From Robiginitalea aurantiaca (GTDB lineage: Bacteria > Bacteroidota > Bacteroidia > Flavobacteriales > Flavobacteriaceae): DNA of 64,000 nt. Positions 28,970 through 36,970 of the stretch are shown here, piece after piece. The stretch is taken from contig NZ_JAUDUY010000001.1 of NCBI RefSeq assembly GCF_030380815.1, positions 682,001 through 746,000 of the forward strand, read 5' to 3'. The notes beneath the pieces are model-generated. The model was not told the origin of the DNA and ran no database searches. It saw nothing but the letters and a program-made list of their open reading frames with translations. Both the position numbers and the translations under genes were made by a program. Each line of letters begins with the position of its first letter. Position 1 is the first letter of the stretch.

Positions 28970-28984
28970 TACAGTGCTGAAGTC

Positions 28985-29614
28985 ATGAAGAAAACGGTAG
29001 TCCTTATTGTGCTTTTTGTCCTTCCCCTGGTGGTCTACATGTTCTTTGCCTCAGGTGTGACTAATTTTGGGAGGCTTCCGGTGCTCACCGAAGAGGTTGG
29101 GGAACTGGATGGATTTCAGACAGAGGCCCGACTGGAAGGAAAAATCACAATTTTATGTTTTTCGGGATCTGAATCGGCTACACGGGAAGGCAATGCCTTC
29201 AATCTGAACCAAAAGATTTATAAGCCGTTTTATGAGTTCACCGATTTTCAGGTGGTCATGGTCGTACCTTTGGGTCAGGAGGAATTTGTCTCGAATCTGA
29301 AGAAGGAATTGGGCGCATTGGTAGATATTGGCAACTGGGAATTCGTATACGGGTCCCGGGAGGATATTCAGGAGCTTTTTGAGAGTCTGCAGACCGATTT
29401 GGAACTGGATGCCACCGGAGGTACCCCCTATGTTTTTATTATCGATAAAGATCGCAAACTAAGGGGCAGGAATGCAGACGACGATATTGGCACGAAATAC
29501 GGTTTTAATACAAGCTCAGTGGCCGATCTTAATAACAAAATGAAGGATGATGTCAAAATCATCCTGGCGGAATACCGGCTTGCATTGAAGAAGAATTTGG
29601 CCGAAAGGCAGTAG
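28985..29614 (+). CDS. SCO-like thioredoxin-fold protein lacking the metal-binding cysteines
   Basis: This 209-residue protein has one N-terminal membrane helix and a domain that aligns by eye with the SCO protein encoded next to it. The segment GKITILCFSGSESATREG sits where SCO has its CxxxC pair, but only one cysteine remains and it lies before the motif. The late histidine of SCO is also missing; YVFIIDKDRKLRGR matches the corresponding strand. It is therefore unlikely to bind copper or reduce disulfides like SCO. An assembly or chaperone role for the oxidase is an inference from position only. The start is the ATG at 28985; a TTG at 28967 lies inside the promoter. Confidence 0.6.
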   Translation: MKKTVVLIVLFVLPLVVYMFFASGVTNFGRLPVLTEEVGELDGFQTEARLEGKITILCFSGSESATREGNAFNLNQKIYKPFYEFTDFQVVMVVPLGQEEFVSNLKKELGALVDIGNWEFVYGSREDIQELFESLQTDLELDATGGTPYVFIIDKDRKLRGRNADDDIGTKYGFNTSSVADLNNKMKDDVKIILAEYRLALKKNLAERQ

Positions 29615-29645
29615 GAGAACCAAATTCCCGCCTGGGCGAAAAAAA

Positions 29646-30398
29646 TTGAAATACGTTACGTTGAAGAAAAAATACAATTACATATGGGTGGGCCTGATTA
29701 TCCTGATATTCGGGATTATTTTTGTACCCAAGGTTGTTCAAAGGCTTCAGGATGGAGACGTTGTGGAACACGATAGAATCAGTACGGATCCTGAAGACAA
29801 ATCCCTTGCCTATATCGAACTAAATGGGGAAAAGCGAAAAGTCCCTTCCTTTGCCCTGCTCAACCAGGACAGCCTTCTGGTCACAGATCAGGACTACCTT
29901 GGCAAGGTTTATATTGCCGAGTTCTTTTTTACAACCTGTCCGACCATCTGTCCGGTAATGAACAAGAACCTGGTTCAACTTCAGGAAGAGTTTCGCGAAT
30001 TTGAAGACTTCGGAGTTGCATCGTTTACCATCAATCCGGTTTACGATACCCCAAGGGTGCTTAAGGAATACGCAGGAAAATATGGGATTACGGACATGGA
30101 CTGGCATTTGTTGACCGGAGATCCCGAGGTAATATACGAACTGGCCAACGCAGGATTCAACATCTATGCGCAGCAAATGCCTGAGGTTCCCGGGGGCTTC
30201 GAGCATTCAGGTCTTTTTGCCCTGATCGACCGGGAAGGCTATATTCGTTCCAGGGTAGATGACTACGGGAACCCCATTGTGTATTACAGAGGTTCTATCC
30301 CTGAAGCCCGAGGAGCCAATGACGCGGGAGAGACCGAGCAGATCAGCCTGCTCAAAGAAGACATACGTAAATTACTGGAGGAAAATGACAGAAAATAA
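29646..30398 (+). CDS. SCO1/SenC/PrrC copper chaperone
   Basis: SCO proteins deliver copper to the CuA site of oxidase subunit II. The 250-residue chain has an N-terminal membrane anchor (residues about 12-32), the metal-binding pair Cys98 and Cys102 in FFFTTCPTICPVM, and the third ligand His187 in FEHSGLFALIDREG. The start is a TTG at 29646, in front of KYVTLKKKYNY; no ATG exists upstream in frame in a sensible place. The 3' end overlaps the DUF420 gene by 14 bases. It is the functional partner of coxB at 999, about 28 kb away. Confidence 0.95.
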   Translation: MKYVTLKKKYNYIWVGLIILIFGIIFVPKVVQRLQDGDVVEHDRISTDPEDKSLAYIELNGEKRKVPSFALLNQDSLLVTDQDYLGKVYIAEFFFTTCPTICPVMNKNLVQLQEEFREFEDFGVASFTINPVYDTPRVLKEYAGKYGITDMDWHLLTGDPEVIYELANAGFNIYAQQMPEVPGGFEHSGLFALIDREGYIRSRVDDYGNPIVYYRGSIPEARGANDAGETEQISLLKEDIRKLLEENDRK

Positions 30399-30924
30399 GG
30401 CCAGGCAAAAAGAACGGCAATTGAATCGATGGATTACGGTTTTGTCCATAGCGATTCCCCTGGTCGTTGTTATCCTTTTTGAAGTGCGCATCCCTGGAGT
30501 TGAACCTCTGGGTTTTCTTCCCCCCATTTATGCGAGTATCAATGGGGTCACAGCCATTCTTTTGTTAGCAGCCCTCTGGGCTATTAAAAATGGACGGCAG
30601 CAATTGCATCAAAGGTTGATGACTACCTGTATTGGCCTCTCCCTGCTTTTTCTAATGATGTATGTAGCGTATCATATGACTTCAGACTCCACCTCTTATG
30701 GAGGTGATGATTGGCTGCGCTATGTCTATTTCTTTATTCTGATAAGCCATATCCTTTTGTCCATCATAGTGATTCCCCTGGTACTCCGCACCTATGCCAA
30801 AGCCTATCTCAGGGATTTTGCCGGGCACCGCAAAATGGCCCGGATTACATTTCCGATATGGCTCTATGTGGCGATCTCCGGCGTTGTTGTCTATTTGATG
30901 ATCTCACCTTATTATGCCTACTGA
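30385..30924 (+). CDS. DUF420 membrane protein (CtaM-like oxidase assembly factor)
   Basis: A 179-residue protein with five hydrophobic segments of the DUF420 family. Its Gram-positive relative CtaM (YozB) is needed for maturation of heme-copper oxidases, and the position directly after SCO in an oxidase cluster agrees with that. The conserved segments LPPIYASINGVTAILLL and the histidines in MYVAYHMTSD and ILISHILLSI are in the family pattern. The ATG at 30385 lies inside the end of the SCO gene; a longer frame from 30259 would overlap SCO by 140 bases and has no support. Confidence 0.88.
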   Translation: MTENKARQKERQLNRWITVLSIAIPLVVVILFEVRIPGVEPLGFLPPIYASINGVTAILLLAALWAIKNGRQQLHQRLMTTCIGLSLLFLMMYVAYHMTSDSTSYGGDDWLRYVYFFILISHILLSIIVIPLVLRTYAKAYLRDFAGHRKMARITFPIWLYVAISGVVVYLMISPYYAY

Positions 30925-31151
30925 TGCCGAGTAAAAAGATTCGATATACCCTGTTTTCCCTTCTCTTGTTTTCCGTGCTCGGGCTGCAAGAAGTCAGCGG
31001 CCAATGCGCGATGTGCCGGGCGGTCCTTGAGAGCAATGGGGATAATACGGTCGCAGAGGGTATCAATAATGGCATTGTTTACCTCATGGCAATCCCTTAC
31101 ATCCTGGTAGGGGCGCTGATATTTATTGTCTACCGCAAGATGAAATCTTAA
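30924..31151 (+). CDS. Small membrane protein with a CAMC motif
   Basis: A 75-residue protein whose ATG overlaps the DUF420 stop by one base (TGATG), so it is almost surely translated with it. A signal-peptide-like helix ends VSGQ, immediately followed by CAMCRAVLESN, a CxxC motif that would face the periplasm, and a second membrane helix near residues 52-70 ends in YRKMKS. Small proteins of this type follow DUF420 in many Bacteroidota oxidase clusters. The function is not known; handling of copper or thiols for the oxidase is a guess from the motif and location. Confidence 0.75.
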   Translation: MPSKKIRYTLFSLLLFSVLGLQEVSGQCAMCRAVLESNGDNTVAEGINNGIVYLMAIPYILVGALIFIVYRKMKS

Positions 31152-31177
31152 AAATTAACACTTTTTAGGACGTCGCG

Positions 31178-31206
31178 TTGTAACAAATCCAAGTCTTGTT
31201 AGTCTA
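31178..31206 (+). promoter_or_regulatory. TTGTAACA-N16-GTCTA element, first copy
   Basis: TTGTAACA at 31178-31185 and GTCTA at 31202-31206 are separated by exactly 16 bases, 49 bases before the first efflux permease. The same pair with the same spacing precedes the second module at 34983. The layout resembles promoters of extracytoplasmic-function sigma factors and differs from the TAnnTTTG type used elsewhere in the window. Confidence 0.6.
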
Positions 31207-31255
31207 TTAGATAGCCCGACTGGCAAAGCATCATCAATCAAAACACCAACCCACC

Positions 31256-32500
31256 ATGTTTGATCTCGAAAGATGGCAGGAGATCTTCGAAACGATTCGA
31301 AAAAATAAACTGCGGACTTTTCTTACCGGATTATCGGTTGCCTCAGGAATCTTCATTCTTGTAATTCTATTGGGGTTCGGACAGGGTATGCGCAATGGCA
31401 TTGCCCACGAATTTGAACAGGATGCCTCTACATCGGTTTGGGTTTGGCCCGGAGTTACATCTAAAGAATTTAAAGGGCTCAATCCAGGCCGCAGAATTCA
31501 ACTGAGAAATGAGAACTACAGTAAATGGAACGAGCAGAATACAGCGAGGATCGAATATAATTCTGCCCGGATTTTTGTCCGCGATGTTTCCGTAACCTAC
31601 GGCAACGAGGCATTGGTCTATGGGGTGAGAGGTGTTCATGAAGATTTTCAGTTTATTGAAAACTCAAGGGTTTCAGAAGGTCGTTTTATTAGTTACAGCG
31701 ACCTGGTGAATACGTCAAAGGTTATTGTCATCGGGAATAAGATCAAAAAGGACGTTTTCGGACACCTGGATTCACCTATTGGAGAATATGTAGATATTTC
31801 TGGCATCCCTTTTAAGATCGTGGGTGTTTTTAAAGAGCAACGCGAAAGGGAAGAAGAAACCCTGTACATTCCATTGACGACTGCCCAGAGGGTTTTTAAT
31901 GGAGGAGACAGGATAAGTAATATGTCATATACCCTTCCCATGGCAGAGAATTTTGATCAGGCCGTGGCACAGGCCGTTGTATTCAAGGATGAACTCAAGG
32001 AATACCTCTCGCAAGTCCATACCGTACATCCGGAGGACGATAGTGCGCTTGAAGTCTGGAGTGCACTCGAGGAGGCAAAACGCTATTACTCCCTGACGGG
32101 TAATATTAAGTTCTTTTTCTGGTTTGTTGGGATATGTACCATTATAGCCGGAGTGGTGGGTGTAAGTAACATTATGCTCATTGTGGTTAAGGAGCGAACC
32201 CGGGAAATCGGAATCCGTAAAGCCCTGGGGGCAAAACCCTGGTCCATAATCGGGATGATTCTGCACGAAGCTGTTTTTATCACTGCATTTTCTGGATTTC
32301 TGGGCCTGATATTCAGCATGTTGCTTTTGGAACTCATCGGGCCTCATGTTGAGGTCGACTATATTATGAATCCCTCTGTGGACCTCAATGTTGCCCTAAC
32401 CACTGTTTTTGTCCTTGTGTTATCAGGAACGGTAGCCGGATTTTTCCCGGCATGGCGTGCCGCAAATGTTCAGGTGATTACGGCCCTGAGGGATGAATAA
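31256..32500 (+). CDS. MacB-type ABC permease, module 1, type A
   Basis: A 414-residue permease of the MacB/FtsX type without a fused ATPase. One N-terminal helix (RTFLTGLSVASGIFILVILLG read in two parts), a large periplasmic MacB_PCD domain at about residues 45-280, and three C-terminal helices with the conserved VVKERTREIGIRKALGA cytoplasmic loop are visible. It is closest by eye to the permease at 35738 (both start with a KNKLRTFL segment and share QDA before the periplasmic domain). It forms module 1 with the next permease and adaptor; no ATPase is included, so it probably uses the one at 35044. Confidence 0.92.
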   Translation: MFDLERWQEIFETIRKNKLRTFLTGLSVASGIFILVILLGFGQGMRNGIAHEFEQDASTSVWVWPGVTSKEFKGLNPGRRIQLRNENYSKWNEQNTARIEYNSARIFVRDVSVTYGNEALVYGVRGVHEDFQFIENSRVSEGRFISYSDLVNTSKVIVIGNKIKKDVFGHLDSPIGEYVDISGIPFKIVGVFKEQREREEETLYIPLTTAQRVFNGGDRISNMSYTLPMAENFDQAVAQAVVFKDELKEYLSQVHTVHPEDDSALEVWSALEEAKRYYSLTGNIKFFFWFVGICTIIAGVVGVSNIMLIVVKERTREIGIRKALGAKPWSIIGMILHEAVFITAFSGFLGLIFSMLLLELIGPHVEVDYIMNPSVDLNVALTTVFVLVLSGTVAGFFPAWRAANVQVITALRDE

Positions 32501-32534
32501 GCATTGGCAGGCTGAAACAGAATAGAACTAAATT

Positions 32535-33794
32535 ATGTTTAACAGAGATCGTTGGAAAGAAATCCTGGAAGTACTGACCAAAAATTGGTTCCGTACGGTA
32601 CTCACTGCTTTTGGTGTTTTTTGGGGTATTCTGATCCTCATTATTCTGCTCGCCGCAGGTAAAGGATTGGAAAACGGGATCCGATCGGATTTTGACAATA
32701 TCGCCACCAATACGATGTTCATCTGGACCCGGAGCACTACCAAGGCGTACGATGGCTTGCCAAAAGACCGGGACTTCAATTTTAAGATTAGGGATGTCAG
32801 CCTGTTGCGCGAGAACTTCCCGCAATTGCGTTTTATTTCGCCCAGGAACCAGCTGGGGGGCTTTCAGGGAACGAATAATGTAGTGCGTGGTATCCGCACA
32901 GGGGCTTATAATGTCTACGGGGATTACCCTGAATTCATAGAGCAGGAACCCATGATGATTACCCGGGGTAGGTTCGTGAATCACAATGACATTGAGGAAA
33001 AACGAAAAGTGGCGGTTATTGGCCAGGGAGTCGTACGGGAATTATATGATCCCGGGGAAACGATTCTGGGGAGTTATATCAAAATCCAGGGGGTGAATTT
33101 TGTGGTTGTAGGGACCTATAGAAAAAGTTCCAATGACGGAAATGGAGAGGAATCACAGAAGCAGATCTTTGTTCCCTTTACGGCATTTTCTCAGGCGTTT
33201 AACCGGGCAGATAACGTGGGTTGGATGGCTATTACCGCGAAAGATGAAACCTCTATTACTTCGATGAAGGAGGATATCGTCAGCTTTTTAAAAGGACAGC
33301 ATCGGGTACACCCGGAGGATCAGCGGGCAATAGGATATTTTGACCTTTTTGAACAATTCAATCGCGTGGAAAGCTTATTCGGGGCGATGCGGTTTATCGC
33401 CTATTTCGTGGGTATCCTTGTTTTGCTGTCAGGGATTATCGGGGTCAGTAACATCATGTTAATCGTGGTTAAGGAACGAACCAAAGAAATAGGTATACGA
33501 CGGGCTTTGGGAGAGGACCCCTGGAGTATCAGAAAGCAAATCCTGCTGGAATCCATCTTTCTCACCCTCATTTCGGGAATGGCGGGCATCAGCGTAGGAG
33601 CACTTTTCATCTACGGAATTAACGCCATTCTGGACATGAATGGGCCCGTGGATATGTTTGCCAATCCGAGTGTCAACCTCGGGGTTATAATGATAGCGCT
33701 TACCATTCTTATAATCTCAGGTTTGTTTGCAGGTTTTATCCCTGCCCAAAGCGCCATTAGGGTTAAACCAATTGATGCCCTGAGAACCGAATAA
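32535..33794 (+). CDS. MacB-type ABC permease, module 1, type B
   Basis: A 419-residue MacB-type permease, second of module 1. It has the same layout: N-terminal helix (GVFWGILILIILLAAGKG), MacB_PCD periplasmic domain, three C-terminal helices and the loop VVKERTKEIGIRRALGE. It resembles the permease at 36970 more than its neighbour (shared G-V-x-W-G in the first helix, and ATN/AKN where type A has QDA). Type A and type B probably pair as a heterodimer, since the two types occur together in both modules. The gene starts 34 bases after the previous one. Confidence 0.92.
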   Translation: MFNRDRWKEILEVLTKNWFRTVLTAFGVFWGILILIILLAAGKGLENGIRSDFDNIATNTMFIWTRSTTKAYDGLPKDRDFNFKIRDVSLLRENFPQLRFISPRNQLGGFQGTNNVVRGIRTGAYNVYGDYPEFIEQEPMMITRGRFVNHNDIEEKRKVAVIGQGVVRELYDPGETILGSYIKIQGVNFVVVGTYRKSSNDGNGEESQKQIFVPFTAFSQAFNRADNVGWMAITAKDETSITSMKEDIVSFLKGQHRVHPEDQRAIGYFDLFEQFNRVESLFGAMRFIAYFVGILVLLSGIIGVSNIMLIVVKERTKEIGIRRALGEDPWSIRKQILLESIFLTLISGMAGISVGALFIYGINAILDMNGPVDMFANPSVNLGVIMIALTILIISGLFAGFIPAQSAIRVKPIDALRTE

Positions 33795-33837
33795 TTAATC
33801 AAATCGATCAAAAATTGACTGCTAAATACCAACTGTA

Positions 33838-34950
33838 ATGAAAAAATCTGTCACCCTTATCATCCTGATTTTAATACTGGTTACTTTTTCAGGTGCAATG
33901 TATTATCTCTATCAGAAAAATGCCGAGGACCCCGTAGTTTATGAAACAGAAACGCCTTCGCGCCAGGACATTGTTAAGAAAACAGTGGCCACAGGGAGTA
34001 TACTTCCCCTTGAAGAGGTACTTATAAAGCCAAATATCTCAGGGGTCATCGAAGAGATTTATGTGGAAGGCGGAGATTCGGTTAAATCGGGTGATCTGAT
34101 TGCCAAAATCAAGGTTGTTCCGAATCTCAATGCGCTGAACGACTCCAAAAATGCCATTGAAGACGCCAAAATCACGCTTGCGGATCAGCAGCGTAATTAT
34201 CAGCGTCAAAAACAACTTTTCGACAGGGGCGTTATTTCCCAGGCCGATATGGACCGGGCACAGGTCTCTTATGATCAGGCGAAACAGGCGCTCTCTGCGG
34301 CAAACAAACGATACGATATCGTACTGACCGGAACGACGCGTGGGTTAAGCAGTGCGGCGAATACACTGATACGCGCCACGGTGAGTGGAATGGTATTGGA
34401 AGTGCCTGTCGAAGTTGGGAATCAGGTTATCGAAGCCAACAATTTTAATGAAGGGACGACTATAGCTGCCATTGCGGATGTAGACAAAATGATTTTTGAA
34501 GGGAAGGTTGACGAGTCTGAAGTAGGGAAAATTGAAGAGGACCTGCCTTTGGAGATAACCGTAGGAGCCCTTGAAGACAAGGTGTTCCCGGCCGTACTTG
34601 ATTATATAGCACCAAAAGGGAAGGCCGAAAATGGCGCCATTCAGTTCGAGATTAAGGGAACCCTCACCAAGCAGGAGGATATTTTTATCCGCGCGGGTCT
34701 CAGTGCGAATGCCTCCATCATTCTGGATCGTGCAGATAGTGTGATTGCCATCAAGGAAGCCCTTGTACAGTTCGATGAGGTTACCAAGAAGCCTTTTGTG
34801 GAAGTGATGGTCTCCGACCAGCAATTCGAGCGCCGGGATCTTGAGCTTGGCGTGAGCGATGGGATTTATGTAGAGGTGATTTCAGGCCTGGGTGAAGAGG
34901 ATGCCATTAAGGTATGGAATGCGCTGGCACCTGAGGAATCCGGAGCGTAA
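33838..34950 (+). CDS. HlyD/MacA-family periplasmic adaptor, module 1
   Basis: A 370-residue membrane-fusion protein that links the inner-membrane permeases to an outer-membrane channel. It has an N-terminal membrane anchor, the first lipoyl half (GVIEEIYVEGGDSVKSGDLIAKI), an alpha-helical hairpin at about residues 98-165, the second lipoyl half (SGMVLEVPVEVGNQV), and a beta-barrel with FEGKVDESEVGKI. It is clearly paralogous to the adaptor at 38274 along its whole length. It ends module 1; the promoter element of module 2 starts 33 bases later. Confidence 0.92.
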   Translation: MKKSVTLIILILILVTFSGAMYYLYQKNAEDPVVYETETPSRQDIVKKTVATGSILPLEEVLIKPNISGVIEEIYVEGGDSVKSGDLIAKIKVVPNLNALNDSKNAIEDAKITLADQQRNYQRQKQLFDRGVISQADMDRAQVSYDQAKQALSAANKRYDIVLTGTTRGLSSAANTLIRATVSGMVLEVPVEVGNQVIEANNFNEGTTIAAIADVDKMIFEGKVDESEVGKIEEDLPLEITVGALEDKVFPAVLDYIAPKGKAENGAIQFEIKGTLTKQEDIFIRAGLSANASIILDRADSVIAIKEALVQFDEVTKKPFVEVMVSDQQFERRDLELGVSDGIYVEVISGLGEEDAIKVWNALAPEESGA

Positions 34951-34982
34951 CCCCTGTTTTAACATAAAATTTTGTTTCGCCC

Positions 34983-35011
34983 TTGTAACATTTTAACAAC
35001 TTCGCGGTCTA
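34983..35011 (+). promoter_or_regulatory. TTGTAACA-N16-GTCTA element, second copy
   Basis: TTGTAACA at 34983-34990 and GTCTA at 35007-35011 with a 16-base spacer whose sequence differs from that of the first copy. It lies 32 bases before the ATPase gene. Conservation of the two boxes and of the spacing, but not of the spacer, is what a sigma-factor site would show. Confidence 0.6.
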
Positions 35012-35043
35012 ACTACCATAGCCGTTTAAAGTGCTAACTAACC

Positions 35044-35748
35044 ATGATTGAAATTAAAGATCTTCACAAGTCCTATCAAATGGGCAGTAATTCCCTGCAT
35101 GTTTTAAAGGGAATTGATTTTAATGTTGAAGCAGGAGAACTGGTCGCCATTATGGGATCTTCCGGGTCAGGAAAGTCCACCTTACTCAATATTCTTGGAA
35201 TGCTGGATGTAGCGGATTCCGGAGAATACCTTTTGGATGGTCTTCCGATCAAGAACCTCAATGAGACCAAAGCGGCGAATTACAGGAACAAATTCCTGGG
35301 ATTTATTTTCCAGTCCTTTAACCTGATTAATTATAAGACTGCCTTAGAAAACGTTGCCCTCCCATTGTATTACCAGGGTGTTGGGCGGAAAGAACGTCAG
35401 GAAAAGGCTCTTAAATACCTTGAACAAGTTGGTCTAAAAGAATGGTCCCATCACCTGCCCAGCGAGCTTTCCGGAGGTCAGAAACAGCGGGTCGCTGTCG
35501 CCCGGGCCATGGCGGCAGAACCAAAAGTACTTCTGGCAGATGAGTTAACGGGTGCACTGGATAGTACCACCTCCTATGAGATCATGGACCTGATACAGAA
35601 AATTAACGATCTCGGAAACACAATCCTTGTCGTTACGCACGAAGATGATATCGCTCACATGTGCAAGCGAATCGTTCACCTTAAAGACGGCGTAATTGTA
35701 GAGGATAAAAAAATTGAGCAGGTAAGAGCTTCGCAATATGTTCAGTAG
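35044..35748 (+). CDS. MacB-type ABC transporter ATPase
   Basis: A 234-residue nucleotide-binding protein of the LolD/MacB/FtsE group that powers mechanotransmission-type efflux. Walker A is GSSGSGKST at residues 38-46, the signature is LSGGQKQR near 142-149, and Walker B runs LLADE near 162-166, followed by LTGALDS where the family usually has PTGNLD or PTGALD. It is the only ATPase in an island of four permeases. The next permease starts 11 bases before its stop codon, so the two are translationally coupled. Confidence 0.95.
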   Translation: MIEIKDLHKSYQMGSNSLHVLKGIDFNVEAGELVAIMGSSGSGKSTLLNILGMLDVADSGEYLLDGLPIKNLNETKAANYRNKFLGFIFQSFNLINYKTALENVALPLYYQGVGRKERQEKALKYLEQVGLKEWSHHLPSELSGGQKQRVAVARAMAAEPKVLLADELTGALDSTTSYEIMDLIQKINDLGNTILVVTHEDDIAHMCKRIVHLKDGVIVEDKKIEQVRASQYVQ

Positions 35749-36970
35749 GGATACCTGGAGGGAAATATTCGTAACGATACGCAAGAACAAGCTTCGGACA
35801 TTTTTGTCGGGCTTTACCGTGTCGTTGGGTATATTGATATTCATCACCCTCTTCGGGATGGGCAATGGGCTGGTCAATACTTTTGACGAGTTCTTTTCTC
35901 AAGATGCCACCAACGTAATCTACGTTTTTCCAGGACGTACCTCAATACCTTATAAAGGCTATAAGTCCAACCGGACCATCGAGTTCGATAACTCAGATCT
36001 GAAGGATATCGAGGAGACTTTCCCGATGTTTGTAGAGTATATCTCACCTAGAATTTTCAGAACGGCTACCACTACCTACGGTGAGGAATCAAACGACTAC
36101 ACAACCATCGGAGTGGATTGGGGTCAGCAGTTTGCTGAGAAAACCATTATCATGCAGGGTCGCTATATCAACCAGCGGGATGTAGAGGAGCGCACCCGGA
36201 ATGCAGTTATTGGCAGGTTGGTGGAGGTGGACCTTTTCAACGGGCGAAATGCGATTGGAAAGTTCATAGATATTGGCGGCAGTGTCTTCAAGGTAGTAGG
36301 CGTGTTCCAGGATGAAGGAGGGGATAATGAAGAACGACAAATCTACATCCCGTACACCACCAGACAATTGATCGAAAAAAATACAGATAAGATCAACCAG
36401 ATCGTCATTCAGTTTAAACCTGAATTGGGATATACCGGGGCGGTTGCTTTGGAGAAGAACCTGGTTCGGTTTCTCAAGGATAAGAAGTTTATCAGCCCCG
36501 ATGATCAGAATGGGTTTTTTGTGCGGAATGTGGCCGAAAACCTCAAGCAAAATCAGGATTTCGCAGGGGTTTTACAACTCATTGTATCTGTTGTAGCCTT
36601 CGGTACGATCATCGCGGGAATCATAGGGATCAGTAACATCATGGTCTATGTAGTAAAAGAACGCACCAAAGAAATTGGAATCCGCAAAGCCATTGGAGCG
36701 ACCCCAAAAAGGGTTATAGGCAGTATTCTCCTCGAGTCCATTTTTATCACAACCGTCTCCGGGTTTACGGGAATGCTCATCGGAATTGGGGTGCTGAAAT
36801 GGATCGGAAATACCCTAAAAGAGGATTATTTCATCACAAATCCATACATCAGTACGGGGGTAGCCATATTTGCAACGATCATACTGATCTTTTTTGGAGC
36901 ACTCGCCGGATATATCCCTGCGCGACGGGCAGCCAGAATCAAACCAATCGTGGCCTTAAGAAACGAATAA
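35738..36970 (+). CDS. MacB-type ABC permease, module 2, type A
   Basis: A 410-residue MacB-type permease with an N-terminal helix, a periplasmic MacB_PCD domain and three C-terminal helices; the cytoplasmic loop is VVKERTKEIGIRKAIGATP. It is the counterpart of the permease at 31256, sharing KNKLRTFLSGF and the SQDA segment before the periplasmic domain. The start overlaps the ATPase gene by 11 bases and the stop overlaps the next start (TAATG), so ATPase and both permeases are made together. Confidence 0.92.
   Translation: MFSRDTWREIFVTIRKNKLRTFLSGFTVSLGILIFITLFGMGNGLVNTFDEFFSQDATNVIYVFPGRTSIPYKGYKSNRTIEFDNSDLKDIEETFPMFVEYISPRIFRTATTTYGEESNDYTTIGVDWGQQFAEKTIIMQGRYINQRDVEERTRNAVIGRLVEVDLFNGRNAIGKFIDIGGSVFKVVGVFQDEGGDNEERQIYIPYTTRQLIEKNTDKINQIVIQFKPELGYTGAVALEKNLVRFLKDKKFISPDDQNGFFVRNVAENLKQNQDFAGVLQLIVSVVAFGTIIAGIIGISNIMVYVVKERTKEIGIRKAIGATPKRVIGSILLESIFITTVSGFTGMLIGIGVLKWIGNTLKEDYFITNPYISTGVAIFATIILIFFGALAGYIPARRAARIKPIVALRNE

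Noticed and set aside
28967-28984. Longer start of the SCO-like gene at a TTG
   Set aside because: The TTG is part of the TAnnTTTG promoter element; the ATG at 28985 precedes a normal membrane anchor.
30259-30384. Extension of the DUF420 frame into the SCO gene
   Set aside because: It would overlap SCO coding by 140 bases; the ATG at 30385 gives the usual family length.
34345-34824. 159-codon minus-strand frame inside the module 1 adaptor
   Set aside because: It is a shadow of a well-recognised HlyD-type gene and has no family resemblance.
36799-36969. Extension of the module 2 type B permease into the preceding permease
   Set aside because: The ATG at 36970 overlaps the previous stop by one base and gives an N terminus matching the other permeases.
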